NCBI GenBank assembly: GCA_016946835.1
Contig: JACVTC010000480.1
Coordinates: forward strand, 1-24,560
Length of the DNA stretch: 24,560 bases
DNA from: Neocallimastix lanati (nom. inval.)
Lineage: Eukaryota > Neocallimastigomycota > Neocallimastigomycetes > Neocallimastigales > Neocallimastigaceae
Direction of reading: 5' to 3'
The translations under genes and the position numbers were made by a program. The notes under the pieces were generated by a model that ran no database searches, was not told the DNA's origin, and worked only from the letters and a program-made list of their open reading frames with translations. Of this stretch, positions 7,785 through 15,876 are shown in pieces. How positions within the stretch are numbered: position 1 is the first letter of the stretch; the number at the start of each line of letters is the position of its first letter.

Positions 7785-10223
7785 TTAGTTATTTTTGTTA
7801 AATTCTTTTAAGAGTTTAGAGCAATTTAAATTTTCTTCGGGTTCCCAAGATGCTTCAGATAAAGGATAACCTTTCCATTTAATAAGATATTGGGTTTTGC
7901 CATAATGTTTCCTTTTATCAAGAATTTTTTCAACTTCGTATTCTTCTTCATTGTCAATAATTATCGGTGGTGGTGGTTCTTTCTTTCGTCCAAAGTGATC
8001 TTCATAAAATGGTTCAAGTTCAGAAACATGTATTACAGGATGGATTCTGATTTCTTTTGGTAAGTCTAACTTATATGAAACGGGAGAAATTTTCTTAATG
8101 ATTTTATATGGACCAAGTTTTCTGGGTTTAAGTTTTTTATTTCCATTATGAATTATAAGTGAACTATTAATCCACACTTTATCACCAGGTTTAAAATTTG
8201 GAGCTTCAATACGATGTTTGTTTGCGAATTCTTCTTGCTTTTTTCTTGCTTGTTGTAAATTTCCATTAAGTGTTTTAAATAATTCTGAAAAATCTTTTGT
8301 AAATTCATCAGCTCTAGGAACATCTGTACTGTTTGGAATTGATGGTGAATATCTTGGATTATATCCATAGTTTGCATAAACAGGTGAGTGCTTAATTGAT
8401 TCTTGAATTGAATTATTATAACTGAATTCTGCTAGGAATAAAAAATTATACCAATCAGAACCTTTAAAGTTTGAATAACATCTTAAGTATTGTTCAATAA
8501 CGGAGTTCACCCTCTCCGTTAAACCATTGGTTTGGTGATGGAAGGGAGAAGCAAGTTTCGTTGTGATATTGAAAGATTTACAAATAGCTGACCAAAATTT
8601 TGAAGTGAATTGAGAATCTTTATCAGAAAAAAAATCGGAGGGTGGTTTATGAATACGAAAGAGATCATTTAGGTCTTTCTTGGGAACAAATAAAACAGAA
8701 GCAGCAGCTGGAGATTTAGATTTTCTAATAAATTTTTTGTCTTCATTTTCTTTAATATAATTCTTCGAAGCTAGAGATTCTTTTTCAGTTAAGGGGTAGA
8801 TTGGGTCATAATGAAGTTTTTCATTTTGTTTGGGTTTAATCTCGCTATCAAAAGGACAATAAGGAGGTGATTGATTAGTGTATATTTCACTGAAAGTGTC
8901 TATAAATGGAAGTAATTTTTTTGGTAATGATTTGCTTATTTTATTATTGATTTCTTCATTTTCATTTTTGTCATTTTGTTTAGTAGTGTTTAAAGGAACA
9001 TAAGAAGTAAAGGAGTTAGGGATGATTAAACAATTTTCAATGCAATAATTGGAATTAAATCTTAAGACTTTATTTTTGAAGTCAATATCAGGATTGTGAG
9101 TAGAAATCCATTCGAAACCTAAAATAGCACAATAAGAAGGAAGGTCAACCACATAGAATTGAGTCTTACATTTATGGTTATTATAAGTGATGGAAATAGG
9201 AAGAGTTTTTCCAAGAATAGTTTGCTTTCCACCGATGCCAGATACATTAGGGAAATTAGTTTTAGTTGAATACGGGATATTATTTTCTTTAATATAGTAG
9301 ATATCCATTAAATTGATTTGAGAACCAGTATCGAGTAGAATTTTAGCGGTAGAATTTGTATTATCAATACTTAAAGAAAATTCGTAAATAGGAAGATTTG
9401 AGTCAGAAACTCTAGGTCTAGAAATAGGTTTTGATTCGGGATTAGAAACGTAAGTGCTACTTGATGAAGGTTTATTTTTGTATTTATTTTTAAGTGGACA
9501 ATTGTCGAGAGAATGTTCAGAGGATCCACAATATAAACAAAGATTTTCTCTACTTCTTCTTTCTTTTTCTTCTTGAGATAGAGGTCCATGAGGTTTGGAT
9601 TTAAATTGCTTTTGGAAAAAGAATGATTTTTTGCTCTTTTTATTTTTATTATTATTACTATTATTTGAATTTTGACCTTGAAGATTGGAGAATTGTCTAT
9701 GAGTAGAAATACGATTATCGATTCTAGATGCAATTGTTTGCATAGCAAGGAGGGTTTGAGGTCCAGGAAACATTTCTAAAATTCTAGTAGCAATATGGTC
9801 ATGTAGACCGGCAAGAAAGGCATCCATCTTGGCTTCTTCATTCCAAGAAGATTCATCGGCGTATTTATTAAATTCTAAAATATAATTTCTGACTTCACCA
9901 ATTCGTTTTTGTTTGATTGTTCTTAATTTCTGGTTGGCAATAAAGGTAGAATCATAACTTCCAAATACTGATTTTAGTCTTGCAATGAATTGATTATAAT
10001 TAAGGAGACAAGGATCTTGATTTTCAATGAGAGTAGCAGCCCAATTCATGGCGTTTCCATACAAACGAGAAATGATATAGATTACTTTAGCTTCATCGTT
10101 TGCAAATCTTTCTGGTTGAATCATAAAAATAAGTTCCATTTTAGCTAGAAATCCTTTAAAGAATCGACGATCACCAGCAAAACCGTCCTTAAAAGTAGGA
10201 TTTTCTTGATAATAGTTGTCCAT
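7785..10223 (-). CDS. gag-pol: Gag-protease fused in frame to integrase end and chromodomain (RT-deleted Gag-Pol of element C)
   Basis: I start at the ATG at 10223 ('MDNYYQEN'), giving 812 codons. The same frame is open to an ATG at 10352, but those 43 residues are hydrophobic and encoded by leader repeats. Residues about 10-180 are the capsid; 229-242 a CX2CX4HX4C zinc knuckle; 298-300 the protease DTG. The RT domain begins normally (about 470-517, through 'SVLFVPKKD') and then jumps at about nucleotide 8672 to the middle of the integrase ('DLFRIHK', 'DSQFTS', 'ERVNSVIEQ'). The lost part holds the YIDD box, RNase H, zinc finger and first catalytic Asp, about 577 residues by comparison with B. 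The second Asp and the Glu of the integrase remain. Residues about 760-807 are a chromodomain ('[17 protein letters not shown]'). The joint keeps the frame and no stop follows, so a Gag-containing protein without RT activity could be made; replication would need RT and integrase from another element. Confidence 0.9.
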   Translation of the reverse strand: MDNYYQENPTFKDGFAGDRRFFKGFLAKMELIFMIQPERFANDEAKVIYIISRLYGNAMNWAATLIENQDPCLLNYNQFIARLKSVFGSYDSTFIANQKLRTIKQKRIGEVRNYILEFNKYADESSWNEEAKMDAFLAGLHDHIATRILEMFPGPQTLLAMQTIASRIDNRISTHRQFSNLQGQNSNNSNNNKNKKSKKSFFFQKQFKSKPHGPLSQEEKERRSRENLCLYCGSSEHSLDNCPLKNKYKNKPSSSSTYVSNPESKPISRPRVSDSNLPIYEFSLSIDNTNSTAKILLDTGSQINLMDIYYIKENNIPYSTKTNFPNVSGIGGKQTILGKTLPISITYNNHKCKTQFYVVDLPSYCAILGFEWISTHNPDIDFKNKVLRFNSNYCIENCLIIPNSFTSYVPLNTTKQNDKNENEEINNKISKSLPKKLLPFIDTFSEIYTNQSPPYCPFDSEIKPKQNEKLHYDPIYPLTEKESLASKNYIKENEDKKFIRKSKSPAAASVLFVPKKDLNDLFRIHKPPSDFFSDKDSQFTSKFWSAICKSFNITTKLASPFHHQTNGLTERVNSVIEQYLRCYSNFKGSDWYNFLFLAEFSYNNSIQESIKHSPVYANYGYNPRYSPSIPNSTDVPRADEFTKDFSELFKTLNGNLQQARKKQEEFANKHRIEAPNFKPGDKVWINSSLIIHNGNKKLKPRKLGPYKIIKKISPVSYKLDLPKEIRIHPVIHVSELEPFYEDHFGRKKEPPPPIIIDNEEEYEVEKILDKRKHYGKTQYLIKWKGYPLSEASWEPEENLNCSKLLKEFNKNN

Positions 10224-10272
10224 ATTAAAATAAATAAGGTAAAGTAGAATAAGTTTGCAAAGATAAAGAATA

Positions 10273-10360
10273 GGCGGTAGAATCCAGAAGTTCCCAAAGT
10301 GGTAGTAGAGATTCCAATAATCCAAAAGGTAAATAGGTAGTAGAGATTCCAAAAGTTCAA
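10273..10360. repeat. Degenerate tandem repeats, about 3 x 28-35 bp, in the leader of C
   Basis: GGTAGTAGAGATTCCAA occurs at 10301-10317 and 10336-10352, and a diverged version (GGCGGTAGAATCCAGAAG) begins at 10274. The units lie 50-130 bp upstream of the gag ATG. They account for the hydrophobic N-terminal extension that the open frame would otherwise suggest. Confidence 0.6.
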
Positions 10361-10941
10361 AAGTTGTTTATTGGGGGTTTCCAAGGTTAATGGATAAGAA
10401 CACAAAATTTTAATAACACTTTATAATATTTTATAATTAAATATTTTTATTTTATAATTATTTATCAAAAATTACTGAAATATAAACTAGATTATATAGT
10501 ATTGGACCAACTAAATATATAATCTATCAAAGTTTTATACGATAAGTTCCTTTAGCCTTTTAGTGATAACGCAGATAAAATCGATTGTTAATGTCTTATA
10601 GACAAAAGGAAGTAATATTGTTAGATTCTTTATTATGTCTAACTTATTGTTAGCTGAAAAGAATAAAACAAATTATTTTCCCCTATATCAATAGTATCTG
10701 AACACTAAAATGTTACGAAAACAGAGACCAACTTCTGTCGCTTTGGAAGTCGTATAAACCTTATATTTATATTTTAATCTTTGTTTTCTTAATTATAAAA
10801 TTATAATATTAATTATAAAATTATTGATTGATAAAATAGAATAGTACTATTGACTCACAACTATAGAAAAAACCGTCAGTACTATTATAACTAGTGCCGC
10901 GAGTAAGCACGAAATAAAATTTTAAAATACTATATAATTTT

Positions 10942-10981
10942 AATCTTACGCCTTCGGTGACGTAAGCTCCTTATTCGCCAG
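10942..10981 (-). promoter_or_regulatory. 40-nt conserved leader motif 2, C copy
   Basis: On the minus strand it begins CTGGCGAATAAGG and ends GGCGTAAGATT, identical over all 40 bases to 13981-14020 in the leader of element D. Inside is an 8-bp hairpin (arms CTTACGTC and GGCGTAAG, one G-T pair, loop ACCGAA; plus-strand 10945-10966). It also carries TTACGTCA, a CRE/ATF-type bZIP site. Function unknown: an RNA structure or a DNA enhancer element are both possible. Confidence 0.75.
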
Positions 10982-11107
10982 AGTTGTTGCAAACCTAGAA
11001 CCGTTTTCCTTTATAATAGGCTACGGTGCTCTCTTATAGAGTTTTACCTAGTCTAGAACCAAATCTATTCGTCGAGTGCAACACTAAAGAAGATAATTCT
11101 TCTAACT

Positions 11108-11130
11108 CTGTATATGAGCTCTATTCGCTC
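11108..11130 (-). promoter_or_regulatory. Leader motif 1, C copy
   Basis: The 23 bases (minus strand, starting GAGCGAATAGAGCTCATA) match 13791-13813 of element D at 21 positions. It precedes motif 2 by about 126 bases here, against about 167 in D, so the two motifs bracket a less conserved leader domain. Confidence 0.6.
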
Positions 11131-11560
11131 GTATAAACGCCTTTTTAAATAAATAAATAAAAAAAAATAAAATTGAACAGGTTTTTCTTGCTATTATTTC
11201 AAGCAAGTAATTTATTAAAATAATTAAAAATAAAAAATTATTATTATAATTATTAATATTATTATTATTATTATTATTTTTTTTTTTTTTTTTTTTTTTT
11301 TTATACTAAGCTAATTTAAAAAATTTATTATTTTTGTAATAAATTAAATGAAAAAAAATTTTTTTTTTTTTTTTTTTATTTATCTAGAACTAATTGATTT
11401 ATTCACTAAATTAATCTAAAATATTTATCTAAAAATTAAAAATTTTTTTCTTATTAAATTAATTTAATATTATTTATCTAATTATTAATTAATTTTGTTG
11501 GGTAAATATTAGAATTAATTTTGAAGGGTTAAGGTAATACAAGATTAATTTAATATTATC

Positions 11561-11599
<39 letters not shown>

Positions 11600-12082
11600 G
11601 TTAAGGTAATGTAAGTTTTATCTTAATAGGGTAGTACAAGTTTAATTTGAATTATATGATCGGGTAGTACAAGAATTTTTGTTATAAAAATTAATTTCAA
11701 CAACCATAGGATTAGGATTATCCGGTAATATAATAGATACAAAGGATTGAATTATATAATAGTGAGGGTAACTCAAAACAGACAAGGTGATAATTTGAAT
11801 AGGAATCAATAGGCAGTAATTATTCGTCTGGGAGGAGATAGAATCCGAGATTAAAAGATATAGAAGTCCGGTATTAAAGAGATAGTAGATAAAAAGATTT
11901 ATTCAAAGATTATTAGACTAAGATAGAGAGAACCGGAAGAGTAGGTATTTGTTCTTTAATAGTAGAATAGTAAAAGTAGAAACCCAACGATTGTCAAAAG
12001 ATATTGAGAAGGTAGAATTCCTAAAAGTACGGTAGAATGTCTGAGGAATAGCGTAAAGGTATTGAGGGCTTGGATTAGCAGG

Positions 12083-12119
12083 TGCTTTTATTGTAACGGA
12101 GGTGCTTCTATTGTAACGG
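12083..12119. repeat. 20-bp direct repeat at the inner edge of the C 5' LTR
   Basis: AGGTGCTTTTATTGTAACGG is followed by a second unit with one base changed. In the left LTR the second unit is complete and only the end of the first is present, so the LTR edge can be drawn at either TGTAACGG. I used the outer one because the homology of the two LTRs begins there. Confidence 0.65.
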
Positions 12120-12722
12120 CGGGACGTGGTATAGAAACACAGAAAGGAGAAAACTCAATAGGTTTACACTATCTGTATAAATAATTCGTTTTATTAGAAA
12201 TATTTTTTATTAATTATAAAATTTAAAATAATTATTAATATTAATCAACAAGGTAATATTTCGAATTACTTATACGTTAATTATTATTAATAAAAGCACG
12301 AAGAAAAATATTTTCATTCGTGAAGTTCGCACTATTTATACTTTTAACGGAAAAACAGTTTTAACATGTAAAAATAATTTTAAAGAAATATTTAGAAATA
12401 TGTTTGTAATAATTAATAATGTAAAGTTTCTAGAATATAGATTTTAATTGATGAAAATGAATCTTATCAAAAAGAATAAAATAATTTATATAATAAGAAT
12501 TTCTAAATTCATTTCGGTTGAATTACGAACCGAAAGAATCTTTAACTTTCTATAATTTTATACAGAAAGAATATTCAAGAAGATATTATTAATAATTAAT
12601 AAAATAATTAATAAAATAATTATTAATGCAAAATGGGTTGAGGTGTGAGTCGAACCCATGAAGTATTGGTCATGGTCAGTATAACTAACCATTGAACCAA
12701 AGTTCTAATTTTACTAACTGAA
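12092..12722 (-). repeat. 5' LTR of element C, split by element D
   Basis: Identical to 6814-7444 with no gap that I can see. The remaining 12 bases, GATTTCGTTACA, lie at 20765-20776 on the other side of D. The last six bases (12717-12722, ACTGAA) are duplicated at 20759-20764 by the insertion of D. The inserted D cuts the LTR near its transcriptional upstream edge, so the TATA box at 12333-12340 is still linked to C. Confidence 0.9.
12717..12722. repeat. Target-site duplication of element D, left copy
   Basis: ACTGAA directly before the LTR start TGATAAG. The right copy is at 20759-20764 directly after the LTR end TTAACA. Joining the outer sequences across the duplication restores the C LTR as seen at 7437-7456. 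Confidence 0.88.
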
Positions 12723-13214
12723 TGATAAGAATGTACTAAATAATGCATTCTTAATTAAATCTACGATTTATTTCTAATACATTATGTGTACATTATTATT
12801 TTTGTACTTTAATAAATTTTTAAATTCAAAGATTAAAAATTAGATCAAAAATTATATTAAACTTTATAATTTTTATATTAAATCTTATATTAATAGTAAT
12901 ATTTTTATATATTTAAAACTTATATTAACAATATTAATAATAAATCTTATTTTTTTATTTTTATATTAATAATGAAAATTTGTATTAATAATATTTTTAT
13001 ATATTGATAATTAAAAATTTATATATTATATTTTAACTTTTATTATAAAATTTTATATCGAAATGTTTTATTTTATATTGAAAAATATTTTATTTTATTA
13101 AAAACCTTTATATTAGAATAGTATTTTTATTTTTATTTGAATATTTTAACAGATTGTAATAAAAATTTTAGCCAATTAAATAAATTCTTATTAGTAATAT
13201 TTTAGATAGATTAG

Positions 13215-13264
<50 letters not shown>
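13215..13264. repeat. Poly(dA:dT) tract upstream of the D promoter
   Basis: Fifty consecutive As about 165 bp before the TATA box. The right LTR has 43 As at the equivalent place (20394-20436). Such tracts are known to exclude nucleosomes; use as a promoter aid here is inference. Length is also prone to sequencing error. Confidence 0.8.
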
Positions 13265-13268
<4 letters not shown>

Positions 13269-13430
13269 TATTAATATTATAAATGTATTTTATTTATATT
13301 GTTATAATTAAATTTTATATAATTGATTATAAAAATCAATTTAAATTTAATAGTTTTTATATATAAAAAGAAAAATAATAATAAAATGTAATTTAGTGGC
13401 AAGAACAACTTTTATGCCTTGAAAAAAAAG

Positions 13431-13438
13431 TATAAATA
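13431..13438 (+). promoter_or_regulatory. TATA box of element D 5' LTR
   Basis: TATAAATA on the sense strand, about 135 bp before the LTR end, so U3 is about 740 bp and R-U5 short. The copy in the 3' LTR is at 20597-20604. Confidence 0.65.
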
Positions 13439-13578
13439 GTTGTAAATTTTGCTACTAATTTTTAAATATCATCAAATAAAATCAAATAAATTTATAAATA
13501 AAAATAATAAATAAATAAATAAAATTTGTGTTTCCTTACTTTATTTTTATTTAATTCTCTAAAACCTTAACATTTATA

Positions 13579-13594
13579 TGGTGGAGATATCGGG
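13579..13594 (+). other. Primer binding site of element D (tRNA 3'-end complement)
   Basis: Six bases after the LTR end TTAACA the sequence reads TGGTGGAGATATCGGG. Its complement is CCCGATATCTCCACCA: a tRNA 3' end with CCA, discriminator A, acceptor strand TATCTCC and the 3' half of a T-stem. This is the canonical arrangement for tRNA-primed minus-strand synthesis. The tRNA identity cannot be given from 16 bases. Confidence 0.78.
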
Positions 13595-13790
13595 GAATTA
13601 AATAGAAATAATAGTAAATAACATAGATTTTTTTTTTAATTTTTTTTTTTTTTATATTGATAAACAAGTAAGTCGTTAATCCTTTGATTAACCCATGGCG
13701 CTTGTTTGATATATATATATAAAAAAAAATTTTTTTTAAATAAGTAAAATTAAGATTCTAAAAAAACAAATTTTGTAAAATTATAACAAG

Positions 13791-13813
13791 GAGCGGATAG
13801 AGCTCATACACAG
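13791..13813 (+). promoter_or_regulatory. Leader motif 1, D copy
   Basis: Starts GAGCGGATAGAGCTCATA and matches the C leader (11108-11130, minus) at 21 of 23 bases. A further shared skeleton downstream, GACGAA..TTTGGTT...GAC..GGTAA, is at about 13897-13925 in D and, on the minus strand, about 11046-11074 in C. Confidence 0.6.
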
Positions 13814-13980
13814 TGTATTCTCAGATAGCAACAAATTAACTCTATTCATAGTAGGTTATTGAATAGTAGTTAATTTGGAGATTAATTGGAAAGTAGACGA
13901 AGGTATTTGGTTACCGACCCGGTAATAATAGTTCAACCTTCAACGTTTCAACACACGAAGGTGCGGGTACTTTCCAAGCA

Positions 13981-14020
13981 CTGGCGAATAAGGAGCTTAC
14001 GTCACCGAAGGCGTAAGATT
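13981..14020 (+). promoter_or_regulatory. 40-nt conserved leader motif 2, D copy
   Basis: Identical to the minus strand of 10942-10981 in element C, in the same sense relative to the genes. The hairpin lies at 13996-14017 and the TTACGTCA site at 13998-14005. It stands out from the surrounding 80-90% A+T sequence. Confidence 0.75.
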
Positions 14021-14593
14021 GTTTTTTTTATATAATTTTTTTTACTTTTCTTTGTGCTAGTTATAAGGCACTTTATTATATAAAGTATCAGACTTTGGCT
14101 AACTTCGCCATTTAAATTTTTTTTATTTTTTTTTATTACTGGTACTTTATTTGTTATATAATTCCTGTAATAGAATCTTAATTTACTTTGAAAATATTGT
14201 GTTTTTAGTTAATTTTTATTAGTTAATAAAAATATTATTGAATACTTTTAAAATTTTTTTATTCCGTACATAGATTATCGGATTAAGTTTATCCTACATA
14301 GTAATTGGGCTAGTGGGCTCTGAACTGCTATATTTTATATTGAATATAGTAATCGTGGCACACGCGTGGCATGACACCATTAGGTAAGCTGCACGTCAGA
14401 CAGTGTGTACTATCAGATTGTACGACAATAAAGATTATTTTTTTGTATTTAATAATTATAATTAATTAATAATTTTATTAGCTATAACAATACAATATTT
14501 ATCGTTTAAAAAGAAAAATTTTTGAAAGGTGAAAATAATAAATAAAACTTTGCTTCTAAATTTATTACTACAAATATACTAAATTACAAAATT

Positions 14594-14790
14594 CAAGTGG
14601 TCGATAAAGATTTCGAGCTTGAAAAATATTCTATTAAGTTGTCGATAAAGATTTCGAACTTAAAATTATTCTATTAAGTTGTCGATAAAGATTTCGAACT
14701 TAAAATTATTCTTAAAAAAGTAGTCGAAAAGAACCTCGTGCTTTATAATTTCTACTAAGTTGTCGATAAGGATTTCGAGCTTATACTTAC
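14594..14790 (+). repeat. Five-unit tandem repeat of about 43 bp, each unit able to form a hairpin
   Basis: Units carry GTCGATAAAGATTTCGAACTT or close variants, at about 14599, 14640, 14684 and 14761, with a diverged unit (AGTCGAAAAGAACCTCG) near 14722. In units two, three and five an AAGTT before and AACTT (or AGCTT) after can pair, with CG/CG extending the stem. The array ends about 175 bp before the gag ATG. It may be an RNA recognition array or only slippage; the sequence cannot decide. Confidence 0.7.
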
Positions 14791-14964
14791 TAAAGAAAGC
14801 AAATAAAATTATTATTTTCAAAAATTACTAAGATATATTGTTTTAAAATTTGATTCGATATTAAATTACTTGTTAAATTATATTTTTAAAGTTGGACTTT
14901 CAAATTTATTCGTATTTAATAACCTCGTTAATTTACAATAAAAAAATTATTAACTAAAAACGAA

Positions 14965-15876
14965 ATGTCTACTAAAAGTACTTTAAGTTTTAAAGAATTA
15001 AAGAAAGAATTACGAGACATAGTGAAGCTTAGCAAGGACAATTTAGATATAAAGTCCTGGGCTACTGAATTAAAACTTTGGATCAAGATACAAGGTATCA
15101 CAGATCCGGAAACAATATTTAATGCTTGTTTACTTACCAGCTCTGGTGAAGTACAACGCGTTATTGAAGATTTGGGAGAAGATAGTGATGATGAAAGTGA
15201 TGATTCATCAGATGAAGAAGAAGATGATGATGAAGAAGAAAATGTTGATGATGATATTAAATTTCCTTCCCTTGAAAAAATTATTTCAAGTCTTGAAAAT
15301 TTTTACGGTATTAAAGAAGACCAAAATTTACTTCTTAAAGAACTTCGTGCAATGCGAATTAAAAGAAACGAAAAGATTAAAGACTTTAATGTAAGATATA
15401 GAACTTTGTACACTAAACTTGATAAAAAGAGAAGAAAGCGCATTGGTGTACTAGATTATATTGATTCTATTCAAAATAATTATGAAGCCTGGAAGAAATT
15501 ATCCCTTAAAGATGATATAAGTATGGATAAAGCTTTCAAAATTGCCGAGAAAGTAGATAGACTTTCTGTAAGGAACAATAATATTAATACCTATAATGTT
15601 AATAATTCCCAACATAATCAAAATAATCAAAACAGTACTACTTCAAGACTTTATCCTAAAAGAAGAAACGAAACTTTCCAAACAAATCAAACAAATAATA
15701 AACCGAAACCTCAAGATATTATAGAAGAATCAACCCAGAAAATGAGAAATTTATCCGTTAAAACTTGCTTCTTCTGTAAGGAAGAAGGTCATTACTCATA
15801 TTATTGCCCTCAATTAAATAAGATTATGGAAAAAAATAAAAAAGAAATATATTCCAAAAAGTCTTTAAACTTCTAA
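14965..15876 (+). CDS. gag: Gag of element D
   Basis: 303 codons from an ATG that follows a 1.4-kb leader. Residues about 1-70 and 98-205 are helical capsid-like sequence, separated by an acidic tract (about 72-97, nearly all Asp/Glu/Ser) that splits the usual gag layout. An Asn/Gln-rich stretch (205-250) leads to a CX2CX4HX4C zinc knuckle (C268, C271, H276, C281), expected to bind the genomic RNA. The frame ends at TAA 15874-15876, just after a TTTAAAC slippery site and before a stem-loop, so a fraction of ribosomes should enter pol by a -1 shift. The protein is not close to the gag of B or C. The frame is intact over its whole length. Confidence 0.87.
   Translation: MSTKSTLSFKELKKELRDIVKLSKDNLDIKSWATELKLWIKIQGITDPETIFNACLLTSSGEVQRVIEDLGEDSDDESDDSSDEEEDDDEEENVDDDIKFPSLEKIISSLENFYGIKEDQNLLLKELRAMRIKRNEKIKDFNVRYRTLYTKLDKKRRKRIGVLDYIDSIQNNYEAWKKLSLKDDISMDKAFKIAEKVDRLSVRNNNINTYNVNNSQHNQNNQNSTTSRLYPKRRNETFQTNQTNNKPKPQDIIEESTQKMRNLSVKTCFFCKEEGHYSYYCPQLNKIMEKNKKEIYSKKSLNF

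Larger units (their letters stand above)
10224..12091 (-). other. 5' leader of element C, 1.9 kb, no gene
   Basis: Read on the minus strand from the LTR at 12092 to gag at 10223. In order it holds a purine-rich (plus strand) stretch 11740-12080 of unknown origin and long T runs on the plus strand (11277-11302, 11359-11377, 11566-11594; A-tracts in the RNA). Next come leader motif 1 (11108-11130), the 40-nt leader motif 2 (10942-10981), a small GTGC/GCAC hairpin near 10891-10907, and degenerate tandem repeats just before gag. No convincing primer binding site is visible at the LTR boundary. Confidence 0.6.
12723..13572 (+). repeat. 5' LTR of element D (850 bp)
   Basis: Begins TGATAAG and ends CCTTAACA. 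It carries an imperfect terminal hairpin (AAGAATG 12727-12733, CATTCTT 12746-12752), a run of 50 As at 13215-13264, and a TATAAATA box at 13431-13438. Repeated at 19897-20758. Confidence 0.92.
13595..14964 (+). other. 5' leader of element D, no gene
   Basis: About 1.4 kb between the primer binding site and gag. It holds leader motif 1 (13791-13813), a G+C-richer domain with small inverted repeats (TTACCG/CGGTAA near 13911-13925; ACCTTC/GAAGGT near 13936-13963), the 40-nt motif 2 (13981-14020), a GTGC...GCAC hairpin at about 14055-14072, and a five-unit hairpin repeat (14594-14790). A G+C-richer patch at 14340-14430 is not explained. Confidence 0.6.

Noticed and set aside
10224-10352. 43-residue hydrophobic extension before the C Gag, resembling a membrane segment
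   Set aside because: It is encoded by the leader tandem repeats, has no counterpart in gypsy Gag proteins, and a good ATG at 10223 begins the recognisable capsid.
13981-14020. Hammerhead ribozyme in the conserved leader block
   Set aside because: The CUGAUGA and GAAA core boxes are absent from the block and its surroundings.
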